From positions 124,001 to 188,000 of the forward strand of contig PJCV01000004.1 in NCBI GenBank assembly GCA_002837415.1: a stretch of DNA of 64,000 bases. The letters are read 5' to 3'. The position numbers and the translations under genes are program-made. The notes under the pieces are model-generated. The model was not told the origin of the DNA. It made no database searches and saw nothing but the letters and a program-made list of their open reading frames with translations. Positions 25,968-34,236 of this stretch are shown piece after piece. Each line of letters starts with the position of its first letter. The stretch's first letter is position 1. This DNA comes from Actinomycetales bacterium SN12 (lineage in GTDB: Bacteria; Actinomycetota; Actinomycetes; Actinomycetales; Microbacteriaceae).

Positions 25968-26344
25968 AAACAGAACTCAGCGAAGCGGAGATCGACCGTG
26001 TGTTCCATGCGCTCGCGATCTCGACCCGGCGTGACATCCTGCGCCGGACGATCGAGCGCGAGCAATCCGTCTCCACCCTCGCGAGCGACTATGAGATGTC
26101 GTTCGCGGCGGTGCAGAAGCATGTCGCCGTCCTCGAAGAGGCCGGCCTCATCGTCAAGCGCGCCGAGGGACGCGAGCGGCTGGTCCGCGCGAACCCCGAG
26201 ATGATCGCCCGTGCGCGGGCGCTTCTCGCCCGATACGAAGAGCTCTGGCGAGCACGCATCGCCCGGCTCGATGACCTGCTGGCGAGTGGTTCGACAGGCT
26301 CACCAGCCCAAGAAGACCCCGAAAGCCCCGTCAAAGGAGACTGA
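25958..26344 (+). CDS. ArsR-type winged-helix regulator
   Basis: A 128-residue protein of the ArsR/HTH_5 type (IDRVFHALAISTRRDILRRT, FAAVQKHVAVLEEAGLIVKR). No metal-binding cysteine motif is visible, which fits the subgroup that pairs with SRPBCC/AHSA1 genes rather than metal sensors. It is one base from the SRPBCC gene, so they form an operon. An exact palindrome overlaps its start codon and is the likely autoregulatory site. The last ~20 residues (SGSTGSPAQEDPE) come from a short TCGACAGGCTCA repeat fragment (26291-26302). Confidence 0.87.
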   Translation: MVVQTELSEAEIDRVFHALAISTRRDILRRTIEREQSVSTLASDYEMSFAAVQKHVAVLEEAGLIVKRAEGRERLVRANPEMIARARALLARYEELWRARIARLDDLLASGSTGSPAQEDPESPVKGD

Positions 26345-26345
26345 A

Positions 26346-27326
26346 ATGCCTGTCACCGACATCATCACCGACCACGAGAACCTGACGATGACCGTCATCG
26401 CCGATCTCGCGGCGCCAATCGAGCGCGTGTGGAGCGCCTACAGCGATCCTGAGCAGCTCGGCCGGTTCTGGGGCCCTCCCGGGTGGCCGGCGACCTTCAC
26501 CTCGTGGCACCACGAGGTCGGCGGCCGCGCCACCTACACGATGCACGGACCCCGCGGCGAGAAGGCATCGGGGTACTGGGAGTTCCTCGCGATCGAGCAT
26601 CCGCACCGCTTCGAGGTGCTCGACGGCTTCGCCGACGAGCAGGGCGACCCGAACGACGACCTGCCGGCGATGCGCATGGAGTTCGCCTTCGAGCCCACCG
26701 CCACCGGCACCCGCATGCGCAACACCAGCCACTTCGTCTCGCTCGACGCGCTCGAGCAGATCGTCGCCATGGGCGCCGTCGAGGGCACCCGCATGGCGAT
26801 GGCGCAGCTGGATGCCGTGCTGCAGGACCTCCGCGAATACGCGCAGGGCAAGGGCACCCGAGTCGAACTGCTCGACGACACGCACGTGCGCATCACGCGC
26901 CTCGTCGAGGGCCCGCGCGAGCTGGTCTGGCGCGCCTACACCGAACCCGAGCTGATCAAGCGGTGGATGCTCGGACCTGACGGCTGGGAGATGACAGAGT
27001 GCGTCGTCGGCAACGAGCCTGGTGAGACGTTCCGCAATTCGTGGGCGCCCGTCGGCGACACCGAGGGCGAGCCGTTCGGGTTCGAGGGCGAGACGCTGCT
27101 CGTCGACGCTCCGCGTCGCGCGGTGACGACCGAGCGGATGCAGGGCACCGACGGTCCCGAGACGCTGAACGACCTGAACCTCTACGAGGAGGACGGCGCG
27201 ACGCTCGTCACGGTGCTCATCGAGTACCCCGATAAGGAGACCCGCGACATGATCCTCGCCACGGGCATGGCCGACGGCATGGAGGCCTCGTACCAGCGGC
27301 TCGAGTCGTCGGTGCTCAGCGTCTGA
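26346..27326 (+). CDS. Tandem SRPBCC (AHSA1-like) protein
   Basis: A 326-residue protein made of two fused AHSA1/SRPBCC domains. The first (~1-160) shows PIERVWSAYSDPEQLGRFWGPPGW and the second (~170-326) shows RELVWRAYTEPELIKRWMLGPDGW; both end in the long C-terminal helix of the fold. These domains bind hydrophobic ligands, and members with an adjacent arsR are thought to handle small lipophilic molecules. The ligand is unknown. AAGGAG is eight bases before the ATG. Most paralogues have one domain, so the fusion is less common. Confidence 0.83.
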   Translation: MPVTDIITDHENLTMTVIADLAAPIERVWSAYSDPEQLGRFWGPPGWPATFTSWHHEVGGRATYTMHGPRGEKASGYWEFLAIEHPHRFEVLDGFADEQGDPNDDLPAMRMEFAFEPTATGTRMRNTSHFVSLDALEQIVAMGAVEGTRMAMAQLDAVLQDLREYAQGKGTRVELLDDTHVRITRLVEGPRELVWRAYTEPELIKRWMLGPDGWEMTECVVGNEPGETFRNSWAPVGDTEGEPFGFEGETLLVDAPRRAVTTERMQGTDGPETLNDLNLYEEDGATLVTVLIEYPDKETRDMILATGMADGMEASYQRLESSVLSV

Positions 27327-27351
27327 GCTCGGCGGAGCGGATCGGTCTCGA

Positions 27352-27735
27352 TCAGCCGCGGCGGGTGCTCCACAGCGCGAGCCAGACGAGCACCGGCTGG
27401 AAGAACAGTCGCGCGAAGCGCTTCATGTCGGTGTCGAGCCCGAATCCGTCGCGGTGGTGGGTCCACTGCGACACGTTGCCGGGGAAGATGGCGAGGAAGA
27501 ACAGCGCGGTCAGAACCCCGACCAGCCGGCGGCGGCGCCACGCGAACAGCAGCGCGGTGCCGAGGCTGACCTCGACGACACCGGATGCCACGACGGTGGT
27601 GTCGGGATCCAGCGGCACCCACTCGGGCACCTGCGCCTGGAACTCCTTGCGGGCGACGGTGAGGTGGCTGACGCCGGCGAAGGCGAGGAAGCCACCGAGG
27701 GCGATACGGGAGAGCATGCGAGCGGGTGACGTCAT
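27352..27735 (-). CDS. DoxX-like membrane protein
   Basis: A 127-residue protein with three to four hydrophobic helices and the DoxX-like pattern: RIALGGFLAFAGVSHLTVAR, VASGVVEVSLGTALLFAWRR and a loop IFPGNVSQWTHHRDGFGLDT. A paralogue of nearly the same design lies at 31118-31498, on the other side of the alr/mscS genes. The start overlaps the stop of the ddl gene by ATGA, so it is translated with ddl and alr. DoxX-like proteins are linked to redox or thiol stress in mycobacteria; the function here is not known. Confidence 0.78.
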   Translation of the reverse strand: MTSPARMLSRIALGGFLAFAGVSHLTVARKEFQAQVPEWVPLDPDTTVVASGVVEVSLGTALLFAWRRRRLVGVLTALFFLAIFPGNVSQWTHHRDGFGLDTDMKRFARLFFQPVLVWLALWSTRRG

Positions 27736-28778
27736 GCCCCGATGGTACGCGCCGTGCGGATGCCGGGGCCGGTCCACCGATCATCGGCAGAGAGACCGGA
27801 TGCCCGAGCTGCTCGGCGCACGAGCCCGTCGAGCAGCTCGTCGTATGAGGTTCCCGCCGCGCTGACCAGCCGAGGGAAGTGGGATTCGCGTCGCAGGCCG
27901 GGCATCGTGTTGATCTCGTTGAGCACGACCCCCTCTGCCGTCACGAAGAAGTCGATCCTCGCCAGCCCCGCCACCCCGACCGCTTCCGCCACGCTCAGCG
28001 CGGCAGTCTGCAGCTCGTGCAGGATCGGCGCGGGGAACGTGGCGGGGATCTCCAGCCACCCGCCCGCGCCGGAGTACTTGTGGTCGTAGCTGAAGGCGGT
28101 CTCTCCCTCGGGGAGGTGCACGAGCGAGCCGCCCGTGGCGCGCAGTGGGTGCTCGCTCCCGTTCCAGACGCCCACGCTCACCTCCGCCCCGCGGATCAGC
28201 GGCTGCAGCAGCACCACCGGATCCAGCTCGAAGGCGACATCGAGCGCCGCGCGCAGCTCCCGCAGCGACGACACCACGGCGACTCCGACGCTGGATCCAC
28301 CGGCATCGGGCTTCACGATCAGCGGCCAGTCCGCGACGCGGGCGAGGGCGGAGGCGTGCAGATCGGGGTCGGCGAGATACGACGACCTGTGCAGCACTCG
28401 GGTGGGGATCGTCGGCACCCCGCCGCGCACGGCTGCGCGGGCCGTCGCGAGCTTCGACATCCCCACTCGGCAGGCGGCCGCCGAGCATCCGACATAGCGA
28501 ATGCCCCTGGTCTCGAGCTCGTGCTGCAGTCCGCCGTTCTCGCCCCACCCGCCGTGCAGCACCGGGAAGACGACGTCGTCCGGTTCGAGCTCGTCGAGGA
28601 TGTCGGAGGCGGTGAACGCGGTGTTCACACCCTCCATCCACCACATGCCGGCGCGGTCGATGCGGATCGGCATGACCCGATGCTGCCTCGCGAGCGACTC
28701 CGCGACATCGGCGCCGGATGCCAGCGAGACCTCGTGCTCGGTGCTCTCACCGCCGGAGAGGACGATGACCCGGCTCAT
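27732..28778 (-). CDS. ddl: D-alanine--D-alanine ligase
   Basis: A 348-residue ATP-grasp ligase that joins two D-Ala for peptidoglycan. Motifs are GGESTEHEVSLASG at the start, FPVLHGGWGENGGLQ, WPLIVKPDAGGSSVGVAV (ATP-grasp lysine), SYDHKYSGAGG (the KY residues of D-Ala:D-Ala-type enzymes), and ARIDFFVTAEGVVLNEINTMPG (Mg ligands). The Lys-Tyr pair argues against a D-Ala-D-Lac (VanA-type) enzyme. It overlaps the racemase upstream by ATGA, giving a two-step D-Ala to D-Ala-D-Ala supply unit. Whether this is the only ddl or a second copy cannot be seen from the window. Confidence 0.9.
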   Translation of the reverse strand: MSRVIVLSGGESTEHEVSLASGADVAESLARQHRVMPIRIDRAGMWWMEGVNTAFTASDILDELEPDDVVFPVLHGGWGENGGLQHELETRGIRYVGCSAAACRVGMSKLATARAAVRGGVPTIPTRVLHRSSYLADPDLHASALARVADWPLIVKPDAGGSSVGVAVVSSLRELRAALDVAFELDPVVLLQPLIRGAEVSVGVWNGSEHPLRATGGSLVHLPEGETAFSYDHKYSGAGGWLEIPATFPAPILHELQTAALSVAEAVGVAGLARIDFFVTAEGVVLNEINTMPGLRRESHFPRLVSAAGTSYDELLDGLVRRAARASGLSADDRWTGPGIRTARTIGA

Positions 28779-29938
28779 GCCCCGACCTCCGTCCGGGCGA
28801 CGCGCGGACCGATCGCGGTCAGTACCTCCTGAGGGATCGTGCCCACGGCAGACGACCACTCCGCAAGAGACGGCTCTCCTCGAGCCGGATCGCCGAGCAG
28901 CACCACGCGGTCGCCGGCCGTCACCGGCGCATCACCCACGTCGATCACCGACTGGTCCATCGAGATCGCGCCGATGAGCGGAAAGCGCCGCCCGCCGACG
29001 GCCACCGTCATGGATTGCTCGTCGCCGGACGCGCGACGCGAGATGCCGTCGGCGTATCCGACGGGGATCAGCGCCAGCCGGGTCGCGGAGGCGATCGCCG
29101 TCTGCCCGTAGCCGACACTCTCGCCCGGGAGCACGTCGCGCGTCTGGCTCACCCTGGTCTCCCACCTGGCGACCGGCGCGAGCCCGAGCGGACGTTCCGG
29201 CACGGGTTCGACGCCGAAGAGGCTGGCCCCCAGCCGCACCAGATCGAGATGCGTCCGCGGGTCGACCGCCGCCGCACGAGAGGCGGCGGCGTGGCTGCGC
29301 ACCCGCAGCCCCGCTGCGCGGGCCAGTTCGACGGCATCCGAGAGATGCGTCAGAGGCACGCTGAACTGCGCCGGCGACGTGCCCGAGAGGTGGGTCCACA
29401 CCCCGACGACCCGAACGAGACCGGATGCCGAGGCCGCCGCCGCCATGTCGAACAGCTGCTGCCATTCGGCGCGAGGAGCTCCGGAGCGGTTCATGCCCGT
29501 CTCCACCTCGATCTCGACCTCGGCCACGACGCCCAGCGCGGCCGCTGCCTCGACGACTCTCCGCAGCTGGGCCGGCGAGGTCGGCGACAAGCGCACGTGC
29601 GCGGCGACGGCTGCGCCGATCGGAGCGTCGTCGTGCAGCATCCATGCCAGGAGCGGCGCCTCGATGCCCGCACGACGCAGCTCGATCGCCTCGGCGCAGG
29701 TCGCGACGCCGAGCTCTGTCGCGCCGCCGGCGAGAGCCGCACGAGCCGCGCGCGCGGATCCCAGGCCGAACCCGCCGGCCTTGACGACCGCCATGACGGG
29801 CGACGCGCAGAGCTCGCGCATGCGGGAGGTGTTCGCCTGGATCGCCGCGGTGGACACCGCGACCGAGGAGGGACTCGACCCTGTGGCGCTCGCCGTGGAG
29901 AGCGCTGCAGGGTGGGTTTCGGAGAGGACTGCTGCCAT
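28775..29938 (-). CDS. alr: Alanine racemase with a variant PLP-lysine motif
   Basis: A 387-residue fold-type III PLP enzyme that interconverts L- and D-Ala. The PLP lysine lies in VVKAGGFGLG; most alanine racemases have KADAYGHG or KANAYGHG, so Tyr and His are replaced by Phe and Leu. Other features are intact: VEIEVETGMNRSG, the catalytic Tyr in ESVGYGQT, IPVGYADGISRR and ISMDQSVIDVG. It overlaps ddl by four bases. The gene is divergent from mscS. The altered motif suggests a paralogue or a changed substrate rather than the main housekeeping racemase; this is inference. Confidence 0.86.
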   Translation of the reverse strand: MAAVLSETHPAALSTASATGSSPSSVAVSTAAIQANTSRMRELCASPVMAVVKAGGFGLGSARAARAALAGGATELGVATCAEAIELRRAGIEAPLLAWMLHDDAPIGAAVAAHVRLSPTSPAQLRRVVEAAAALGVVAEVEIEVETGMNRSGAPRAEWQQLFDMAAAASASGLVRVVGVWTHLSGTSPAQFSVPLTHLSDAVELARAAGLRVRSHAAASRAAAVDPRTHLDLVRLGASLFGVEPVPERPLGLAPVARWETRVSQTRDVLPGESVGYGQTAIASATRLALIPVGYADGISRRASGDEQSMTVAVGGRRFPLIGAISMDQSVIDVGDAPVTAGDRVVLLGDPARGEPSLAEWSSAVGTIPQEVLTAIGPRVARTEVGA

Positions 29939-30081
29939 GTTCCCAGTTCACGCGACCGGCCAGGTCTGCTGCATCGGCGCAGCGGCGTACTGGCATCATC
30001 CGCTCGGATGATCTCGCCCTGGCCGACGGGCCGGTCACCGCGCACTCAGGAAGGCCTCGGAGCGCCGCCTACGGTGGAAGG

Positions 30082-31113
30082 ATGCTCGATTGGACCTCGT
30101 GGACCGGAACCGCCGTCGCCGTCGGCATCGCCCTGGTGGCGGCGACCGCCGCCGTGCTCGCCCCGCACACCATCACGTCGCTGCTGGGTCGCAGAGCCGC
30201 ATGGATGCGCGACCTCTACCGTCGCGCGCGCCGCCCGTGGGCGGTGGTCGTGCTCATCGTCGCGCTCTGGATCGCCGCAGCGGTCACGCAGCCCGCGCGC
30301 GAGGAGTGGTGGCCCGGCATCTCGCACATGCTGCTGATCGCCACGATCCTCACCGGAGCCTGGCTGCTCGGCACGGTCGCCTCGTTCGCCTTCGAGGGCC
30401 TGCTCACGCGCGAGAAGGTGACGTTCTCGGGCGCCGACCTGCGCCGCCGCCGCACGCAGATCCTCATCATCCAGCGGCTCACGGTCGTCGTCATCGTGGT
30501 GATCGCGGTGGGGATGGCGCTGTTCTCGTTCCCGGCCCTGCGCGTGGTGGGCACGAGCGTGCTGGCATCGGCGGGCATCGTCTCGGTGATCGCGGGACTC
30601 GCGGCGCAGTCGATCTTCGGCAACCTCATCGCCGGCATCCAGATCGCCTTCACCGACTCGATCCGCGTCGGTGACGTCGTCGTGATCGACGAGCAGTTCG
30701 GCCGGATCGGCGAGCTGAACCTCTCGTACGTAGTCGTCTACCTCTGGGACGAGCGCCGCCTCGTCATCCCGTGCAGCTACTTCACGACCAACGTGATTGA
30801 GACGTGGACCCGCCGCTCGGATGCCATCCTCGGCACCGTCTTCCTCGACCTTGACTGGCGGGTGCCGATGGATGCCGTGCGCGCCAAGTTCGACGAGATC
30901 ATGGCGGCCTCCGAGGCGTGGGATCGCCGCAGCAGCGGGGCAGTCGTCACTGATTCGCAGGGCGGTTTCGTCACCGTGCGCTTCACGGTCTCGGCCAAGG
31001 ACTCGGACGACCTGTGGACCCTGCGCTGCGCGGTCCGCGAGCAGATGATGACCTGGTTGCAGCAGGAGCATCCGGACGCGCTGCCGCGCACGCGCGTCTC
31101 GCTCGAGAGCTGA
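30082..31113 (+). CDS. MscS family mechanosensitive channel
   Basis: A 343-residue protein of the small-conductance mechanosensitive channel family. About four N-terminal helices precede the pore helix and the Ala/Gly-rich third helix (LASAGIVSVIAGLAAQSIFG). It continues into the beta domain (NLIAGIQIAFTDSIRVGDVV, IDEQFGRIGELNLSYVVVYL, DERRLVIPCSYF) and the C-terminal cytoplasmic alpha/beta region. It protects against hypo-osmotic shock by releasing solutes. TACGGT lies six bases before the ATG, so initiation may be leaderless. It is convergent with the second doxX gene. Confidence 0.88.
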   Translation: MLDWTSWTGTAVAVGIALVAATAAVLAPHTITSLLGRRAAWMRDLYRRARRPWAVVVLIVALWIAAAVTQPAREEWWPGISHMLLIATILTGAWLLGTVASFAFEGLLTREKVTFSGADLRRRRTQILIIQRLTVVVIVVIAVGMALFSFPALRVVGTSVLASAGIVSVIAGLAAQSIFGNLIAGIQIAFTDSIRVGDVVVIDEQFGRIGELNLSYVVVYLWDERRLVIPCSYFTTNVIETWTRRSDAILGTVFLDLDWRVPMDAVRAKFDEIMAASEAWDRRSSGAVVTDSQGGFVTVRFTVSAKDSDDLWTLRCAVREQMMTWLQQEHPDALPRTRVSLES

Positions 31114-31117
31114 GTCG

Positions 31118-31498
31118 TCAGCTGCGCGTCGAGCGCAGAGCCAGCAGCACGAGCACCGGCTGCAGGAACAGGCGCCCGAAGCGCTTCATCTCGGTGTCGA
31201 GCCCCGGCGCGCTGCGGTGATGCGTCCACTGCGACACGTTGCCGGGGAACACGGCGACGAAGAACAGCGCGACGAGCCGGCCGACGCCGCGCCGGCGCCG
31301 CCGGGCGAGCAGCAGTGCAGTGCCCAGCGCGATCTCGACCCAGCCGGATGCCACGACCGTCGTGTCCGGATCCCCCGGAACCCAGTCGGGCACGGCGACG
31401 CGGAACCCGCGCCGCGCGAACGTGAGGTGCGCGACGCCGGTGAAGAGCAGGACCCCGGCGAGGGCGATGCGGGTGATCGTCTGCGGAACGGAAGCCAT
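31118..31498 (-). CDS. DoxX-like membrane protein, paralogue
   Basis: A 126-residue paralogue of the protein at 27352-27735. It repeats the same order of features: RIALAGVLLFTGVAHLTFARRG, DPDTTVVASGWVEIALGTAL, and FPGNVSQWTHHRSAPGLDTE. The two probably arose by duplication; both lie at the outer ends of the alr/ddl and mscS pair. It starts at ATG 31498; upstream in-frame sequence is not conserved. The role is unknown. Confidence 0.78.
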   Translation of the reverse strand: MASVPQTITRIALAGVLLFTGVAHLTFARRGFRVAVPDWVPGDPDTTVVASGWVEIALGTALLLARRRRRGVGRLVALFFVAVFPGNVSQWTHHRSAPGLDTEMKRFGRLFLQPVLVLLALRSTRS

Positions 31499-31533
31499 CC
31501 CGCGAGTGTACGCAGGCCCCGCCACCCGCGGCT

Positions 31534-31833
31534 TCACTCATCCCCGCTGGAGTGCAGGCCCCGACGGGCCGAGAGCAGGTTGATCTCGGGATGCTGCTCG
31601 ACCAGCATCCGTTCAGCCTGATCGAGCACGTCGCGCACGTGCGAGGCGTGCGCTGCGACGACCGAGAGGCCGATCATCGCGCGCCGGTGCAGGTCCTGCA
31701 GGCCGACCTCGGCGACGGCAGCCTCGGTGCGCCGGCTGAGATCGGCGATGATCGGCCGGATGATGCTGCGCTTCTGCTTCAGCGAATGGACATCGCCGAG
31801 CAGGATGTCGAACTCGATCCAGCCGATCCACAT
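31534..31833 (-). CDS. DUF503 family protein
   Basis: A 99-residue protein matching DUF503: WIGWIEFDILLGDVHSLKQKRS, the basic RPIIADLSRRTEAAVAEVG region, and LSVVAAHASHVRDVLDQAER. The fold is ferredoxin-like (beta-alpha-beta). Members are broadly spread and often lie near ribosome-associated genes such as rbfA; no such neighbour is present here. It ends shortly before the second doxX gene and follows the RNase H gene in the same direction with a 22-base gap. Confidence 0.82.
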   Translation of the reverse strand: MWIGWIEFDILLGDVHSLKQKRSIIRPIIADLSRRTEAAVAEVGLQDLHRRAMIGLSVVAAHASHVRDVLDQAERMLVEQHPEINLLSARRGLHSSGDE

Positions 31834-31855
31834 GGCGTCAGTCTGACACGCCCAC

Positions 31856-32674
31856 TCAGATCAGGCGCCGCAGCGCCTCCTCGATCGAGATGCCCTGCGC
31901 GTCGGCGCGGTCGCGCAGGGCGGCATGCTCGGCTGCGGTCAGCGAGACAGTCAGCTGGAGTGGGCCGGATGCCTGGGTTCCTGAGCCCGCCCTCTGGGTT
32001 CCTGAGCTCGCCCTCTGGGTTCCTGCGCCTGCCCTCTGGGTTCCTGAGCTCGCCCTCTGGGTTCCTGAGCCCGTCGAAGGATCGTCCAGCCCGTCGAGCA
32101 GATCGGCGGGCTCGGCCCAGAGCAGCGCTTCGGGAGCCGAGGTGTGCGCCGGAGCCGAGGCGGCGGCGGAGACGGCCATCGCGCCCGCGAGGGTCGCGCC
32201 GGCATCCGCGGCGGAGACGAACCCCGGCCCACGGCGCGGTTCCCGCTTCTCCTTGTACGCGGTCGCCGCCGCGTTCGCGCGCTCGTCGGCGGCTTCGTTC
32301 AGCGGATGCCCGGCATGCCCCTTCACCCACGAGAACTCGACGTCGCGGCCGCGCATCGCCTCGTCGATGCCCTCAAGCAGGTCGCGGTTGAGCACCGGCG
32401 CGCCGTCGGCCTTGCGCCAGCCGCGACGCTTCCATCCGGGCATCCACTTGGTCACCGAGTCGATGACATAGCGCGAATCGCACTCGATGACGAGCGTCTC
32501 GTCGACACCGGCGGTCGCGCGCAGCAGCTCGAGCACCGCCTGCAGCTCACCCTGGTTGTTGGTGCCGTGCGGCGAGCCGCCCGCGGCCCAGCGGTCGTCG
32601 TCGATGTACCAGGCCCAGCCGTTCGGACCCGGATTGCCGAGGGCAGAGCCATCGGCGGCGGCGGTGATCGTCAT
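31856..32674 (-). CDS. rnhA: Ribonuclease HI with repeat-derived linker and CopG-like C-terminus
   Basis: A 272-residue protein. Residues 1-155 are RNase HI: Asp8 in AAADGSALGNPGP, NNQGELQAVLELL (Glu), IECDSRYVIDSV (Asp) and WVKGHAGHPLNEAADERANA (final Asp), so all four catalytic acids are present. It degrades RNA in RNA-DNA hybrids. After an Ala-rich stretch there is a five-fold 21-base tandem repeat coding for (S/A)SGTQRA-type heptapeptides (~210-240). The last ~33 residues (LTVSLTAAEHAALRDRADAQ) look like a ribbon-helix-helix or similar DNA-binding helix. Typical bacterial RNase HI stops near residue 155. Confidence 0.87.
   Translation of the reverse strand: MTITAAADGSALGNPGPNGWAWYIDDDRWAAGGSPHGTNNQGELQAVLELLRATAGVDETLVIECDSRYVIDSVTKWMPGWKRRGWRKADGAPVLNRDLLEGIDEAMRGRDVEFSWVKGHAGHPLNEAADERANAAATAYKEKREPRRGPGFVSAADAGATLAGAMAVSAAASAPAHTSAPEALLWAEPADLLDGLDDPSTGSGTQRASSGTQRAGAGTQRASSGTQRAGSGTQASGPLQLTVSLTAAEHAALRDRADAQGISIEEALRRLI
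31973..32080. repeat. Five tandem 21-base repeats inside rnhA
   Basis: CTGGGTTCCTGAGC(T/C)CG recurs at 31973, 31994, 32015, 32036 and 32057; the last copy continues as CCGTCGAAGG. The unit is a variant of the interspersed CTGAGCCTGTCGAAGG element. The 21-base period keeps the rnhA frame. Confidence 0.85.
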
Positions 32675-32728
32675 CCTTCAACCGTAGGGCGTCGGTGAGA
32701 CACCGCCCGCAGTCGGTACCCTCGAGAA

Positions 32729-33034
32729 GTGACCGGATTCGCGCTGAAGACCGTGATCATCGTGGTCGTGATCGCGCTGGTCGTGATCGTCGTCGCGCGC
32801 ATGTTCCACCGGCCGAGCCCCGGCGCGTCTCCGTCGCGGGCCGCCGGTCGGATGCCTCTGCTCGCCTGGGTGGGAGCGGCGGTGCTGCTCGCAGCCGGAT
32901 TCTTCCTGGCGCTGGTGTCGTTCACCTCGCGCTACACCGAAGACCTGCTGCCCATGCGGATCGCCGCCGTGGTGGCACTGCTGGCGGGAGGCGCGGTGCT
33001 GTTCGTCGCGTCGCGGCGCGCACGGAAGCGCTGA
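32729..33034 (+). CDS. Small hypothetical membrane protein
   Basis: A 101-residue protein with three hydrophobic helices: VIIVVVIALVVIVVARMF near the N-terminus, PLLAWVGAAVLLAAGFFLAL and a third, IAAVVALLAGGAVLFVA, followed by a basic RRARKR end. It starts at GTG with TACCCT about six bases before, suggesting leaderless translation. I do not recognise a family. It is divergent from rnhA. Confidence 0.55.
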   Translation: MTGFALKTVIIVVVIALVVIVVARMFHRPSPGASPSRAAGRMPLLAWVGAAVLLAAGFFLALVSFTSRYTEDLLPMRIAAVVALLAGGAVLFVASRRARKR

Positions 33035-33058
33035 CCGCGCGGCCGACTGATCGGCCCG

Positions 33059-33271
33059 CTACTCGCCCGCGTCCTCGACGTCAGCCGCCTCGGGTGCCGG
33101 CGCTGTCACCGGGAAGACCACGGTGGAGTACTGGGCGCTGAGCCCCACATCCATCAGGTCGAGCGAAGGCGCCTCGTCGAGTCGCTCGGTCGGATTGGTC
33201 TCGTCGAGCGGCTCACCGGGCAGAGCGGCCCATGCGCTGGGCTCCTGCGGCTTCTGTGTGAACAGTCCCAT
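33059..33271 (-). CDS. Small conserved-type hypothetical protein
   Basis: A 70-residue acidic protein without transmembrane segments. The beginning MGLFTQKPQEPSAWAALPGE and the following ERLDEAP motif look like a recurring actinobacterial hypothetical family I know only by appearance. No function can be given. It stands alone between two gene pairs. Confidence 0.55.
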   Translation of the reverse strand: MGLFTQKPQEPSAWAALPGEPLDETNPTERLDEAPSLDLMDVGLSAQYSTVVFPVTAPAPEAADVEDAGE

Positions 33272-33306
33272 GTGATCATTCTCCTCCGCCGGACCTCATC
33301 AAGGGT

Positions 33307-34209
33307 TCAGAAGTCGGCGATGACCAGCTTCTTCATGCCCAGCATCCGCTGGTACGCGCCGGGCTTCGCCAGCAGCTCGCCCATGTTCTCGGGCACGATC
33401 TGCCAGCTGATTCCGTACCGGTCGACGAGCCAACCGCACTGCTCCGCGTCCGGCACGGCGGAGAGAGCGCCCCAGAAGTGATCGATCTCGGCCTGACCCG
33501 CGCAGCGGATCTCGAGCGAGACACCGGGGGTGAAGCCGAACTGATGCTCGACGTTCGAGTCCATGAACGAGAACCACTGCTCGCCGATGCGGAACTCCCC
33601 GAACATGACGCTGCCCGCCGCCGCGGTGCCCGAGGCCTCGGGGTACTGCACCACCGTGCCGAATGCGGCGTCGTCGAACAGCGACATATAGAAGTCGACC
33701 GCTTCGCGGGCCTGGTTCTGCGCATCACCCGAGAACATGATCTGCGTGATCACGAACGGACGCGGCTCGCCCGTCGGGTCGGTGAGCATCAGCTGCCAGC
33801 TGACGCCGTACCGATCCTGCACCCAGCCGTAGTGCGGGCTGAACGGGTACTCGCCGAGCGGCATGAGCGCCTGCCCGCCGTCCGACAGCGCGGCCCAGGT
33901 CTTATCGAGCGCGGCCCGAGCGGCAACCGTGTCACCCTCGAACAGCAGCGGATCGAAGTTCAGCATGAACGAGATCGACGGGGTCGGCCGGAATGTGTCG
34001 TCGGAGTTGATCATCGTGACTCTGAAGCCGGCGACATCAAGGTCGACGACGACAGGTTCGCCCTCGAAACCCTTCTGGAACTCCGGGAGCTCGTCGGGAT
34101 ACCGCATCGCGACGTGAGCGGCCGCCCACGGCAGCGCCGCACTGTAGAACTGGCCGGCCTCACCCGCGTTGCCAGCGAACCAGAGGTTGGGAACGATCTT
34201 CTGCGTCAT
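33307..34209 (-). CDS. Tandem VOC (PhnB/demethylubiquinone-type) protein
   Basis: A 300-residue protein with two repeated VOC domains of the PhnB-like type. Domain 1 (1-145) shows NLWFAGNAGEAGQFYSAALP, FMLNFDP and YGWVQDRYGVSWQLML. Domain 2 (~150-300) shows FSGDAQNQAREAVDFYMSLF, MDSNVEHQFGFTPGVSLEIR and CGWLVDRYGISWQIVPENM. Such proteins belong to the glyoxalase/bleomycin-resistance superfamily and are annotated as methyltransferase-like without proven activity. The ATG at 34209 has a GGAG-like site close by. No partner gene is evident. Confidence 0.82.
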   Translation of the reverse strand: MTQKIVPNLWFAGNAGEAGQFYSAALPWAAAHVAMRYPDELPEFQKGFEGEPVVVDLDVAGFRVTMINSDDTFRPTPSISFMLNFDPLLFEGDTVAARAALDKTWAALSDGGQALMPLGEYPFSPHYGWVQDRYGVSWQLMLTDPTGEPRPFVITQIMFSGDAQNQAREAVDFYMSLFDDAAFGTVVQYPEASGTAAAGSVMFGEFRIGEQWFSFMDSNVEHQFGFTPGVSLEIRCAGQAEIDHFWGALSAVPDAEQCGWLVDRYGISWQIVPENMGELLAKPGAYQRMLGMKKLVIADF

Positions 34210-34236
34210 ATCTCCACTCCATCGTGGTGTCGGAGG

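Noticed and set aside
27732-28778. VanA-type D-Ala-D-Lac ligase with vancomycin resistance
   Set aside because: The Lys-Tyr residues (HKYSGAG) of D-Ala:D-Ala enzymes are present and no vanH or vanX neighbour exists.
31973-32080. Tandem 21-base repeats as a CRISPR or minisatellite outside a gene
   Set aside because: They keep the rnhA reading frame and have no spacers; they are a coding linker.
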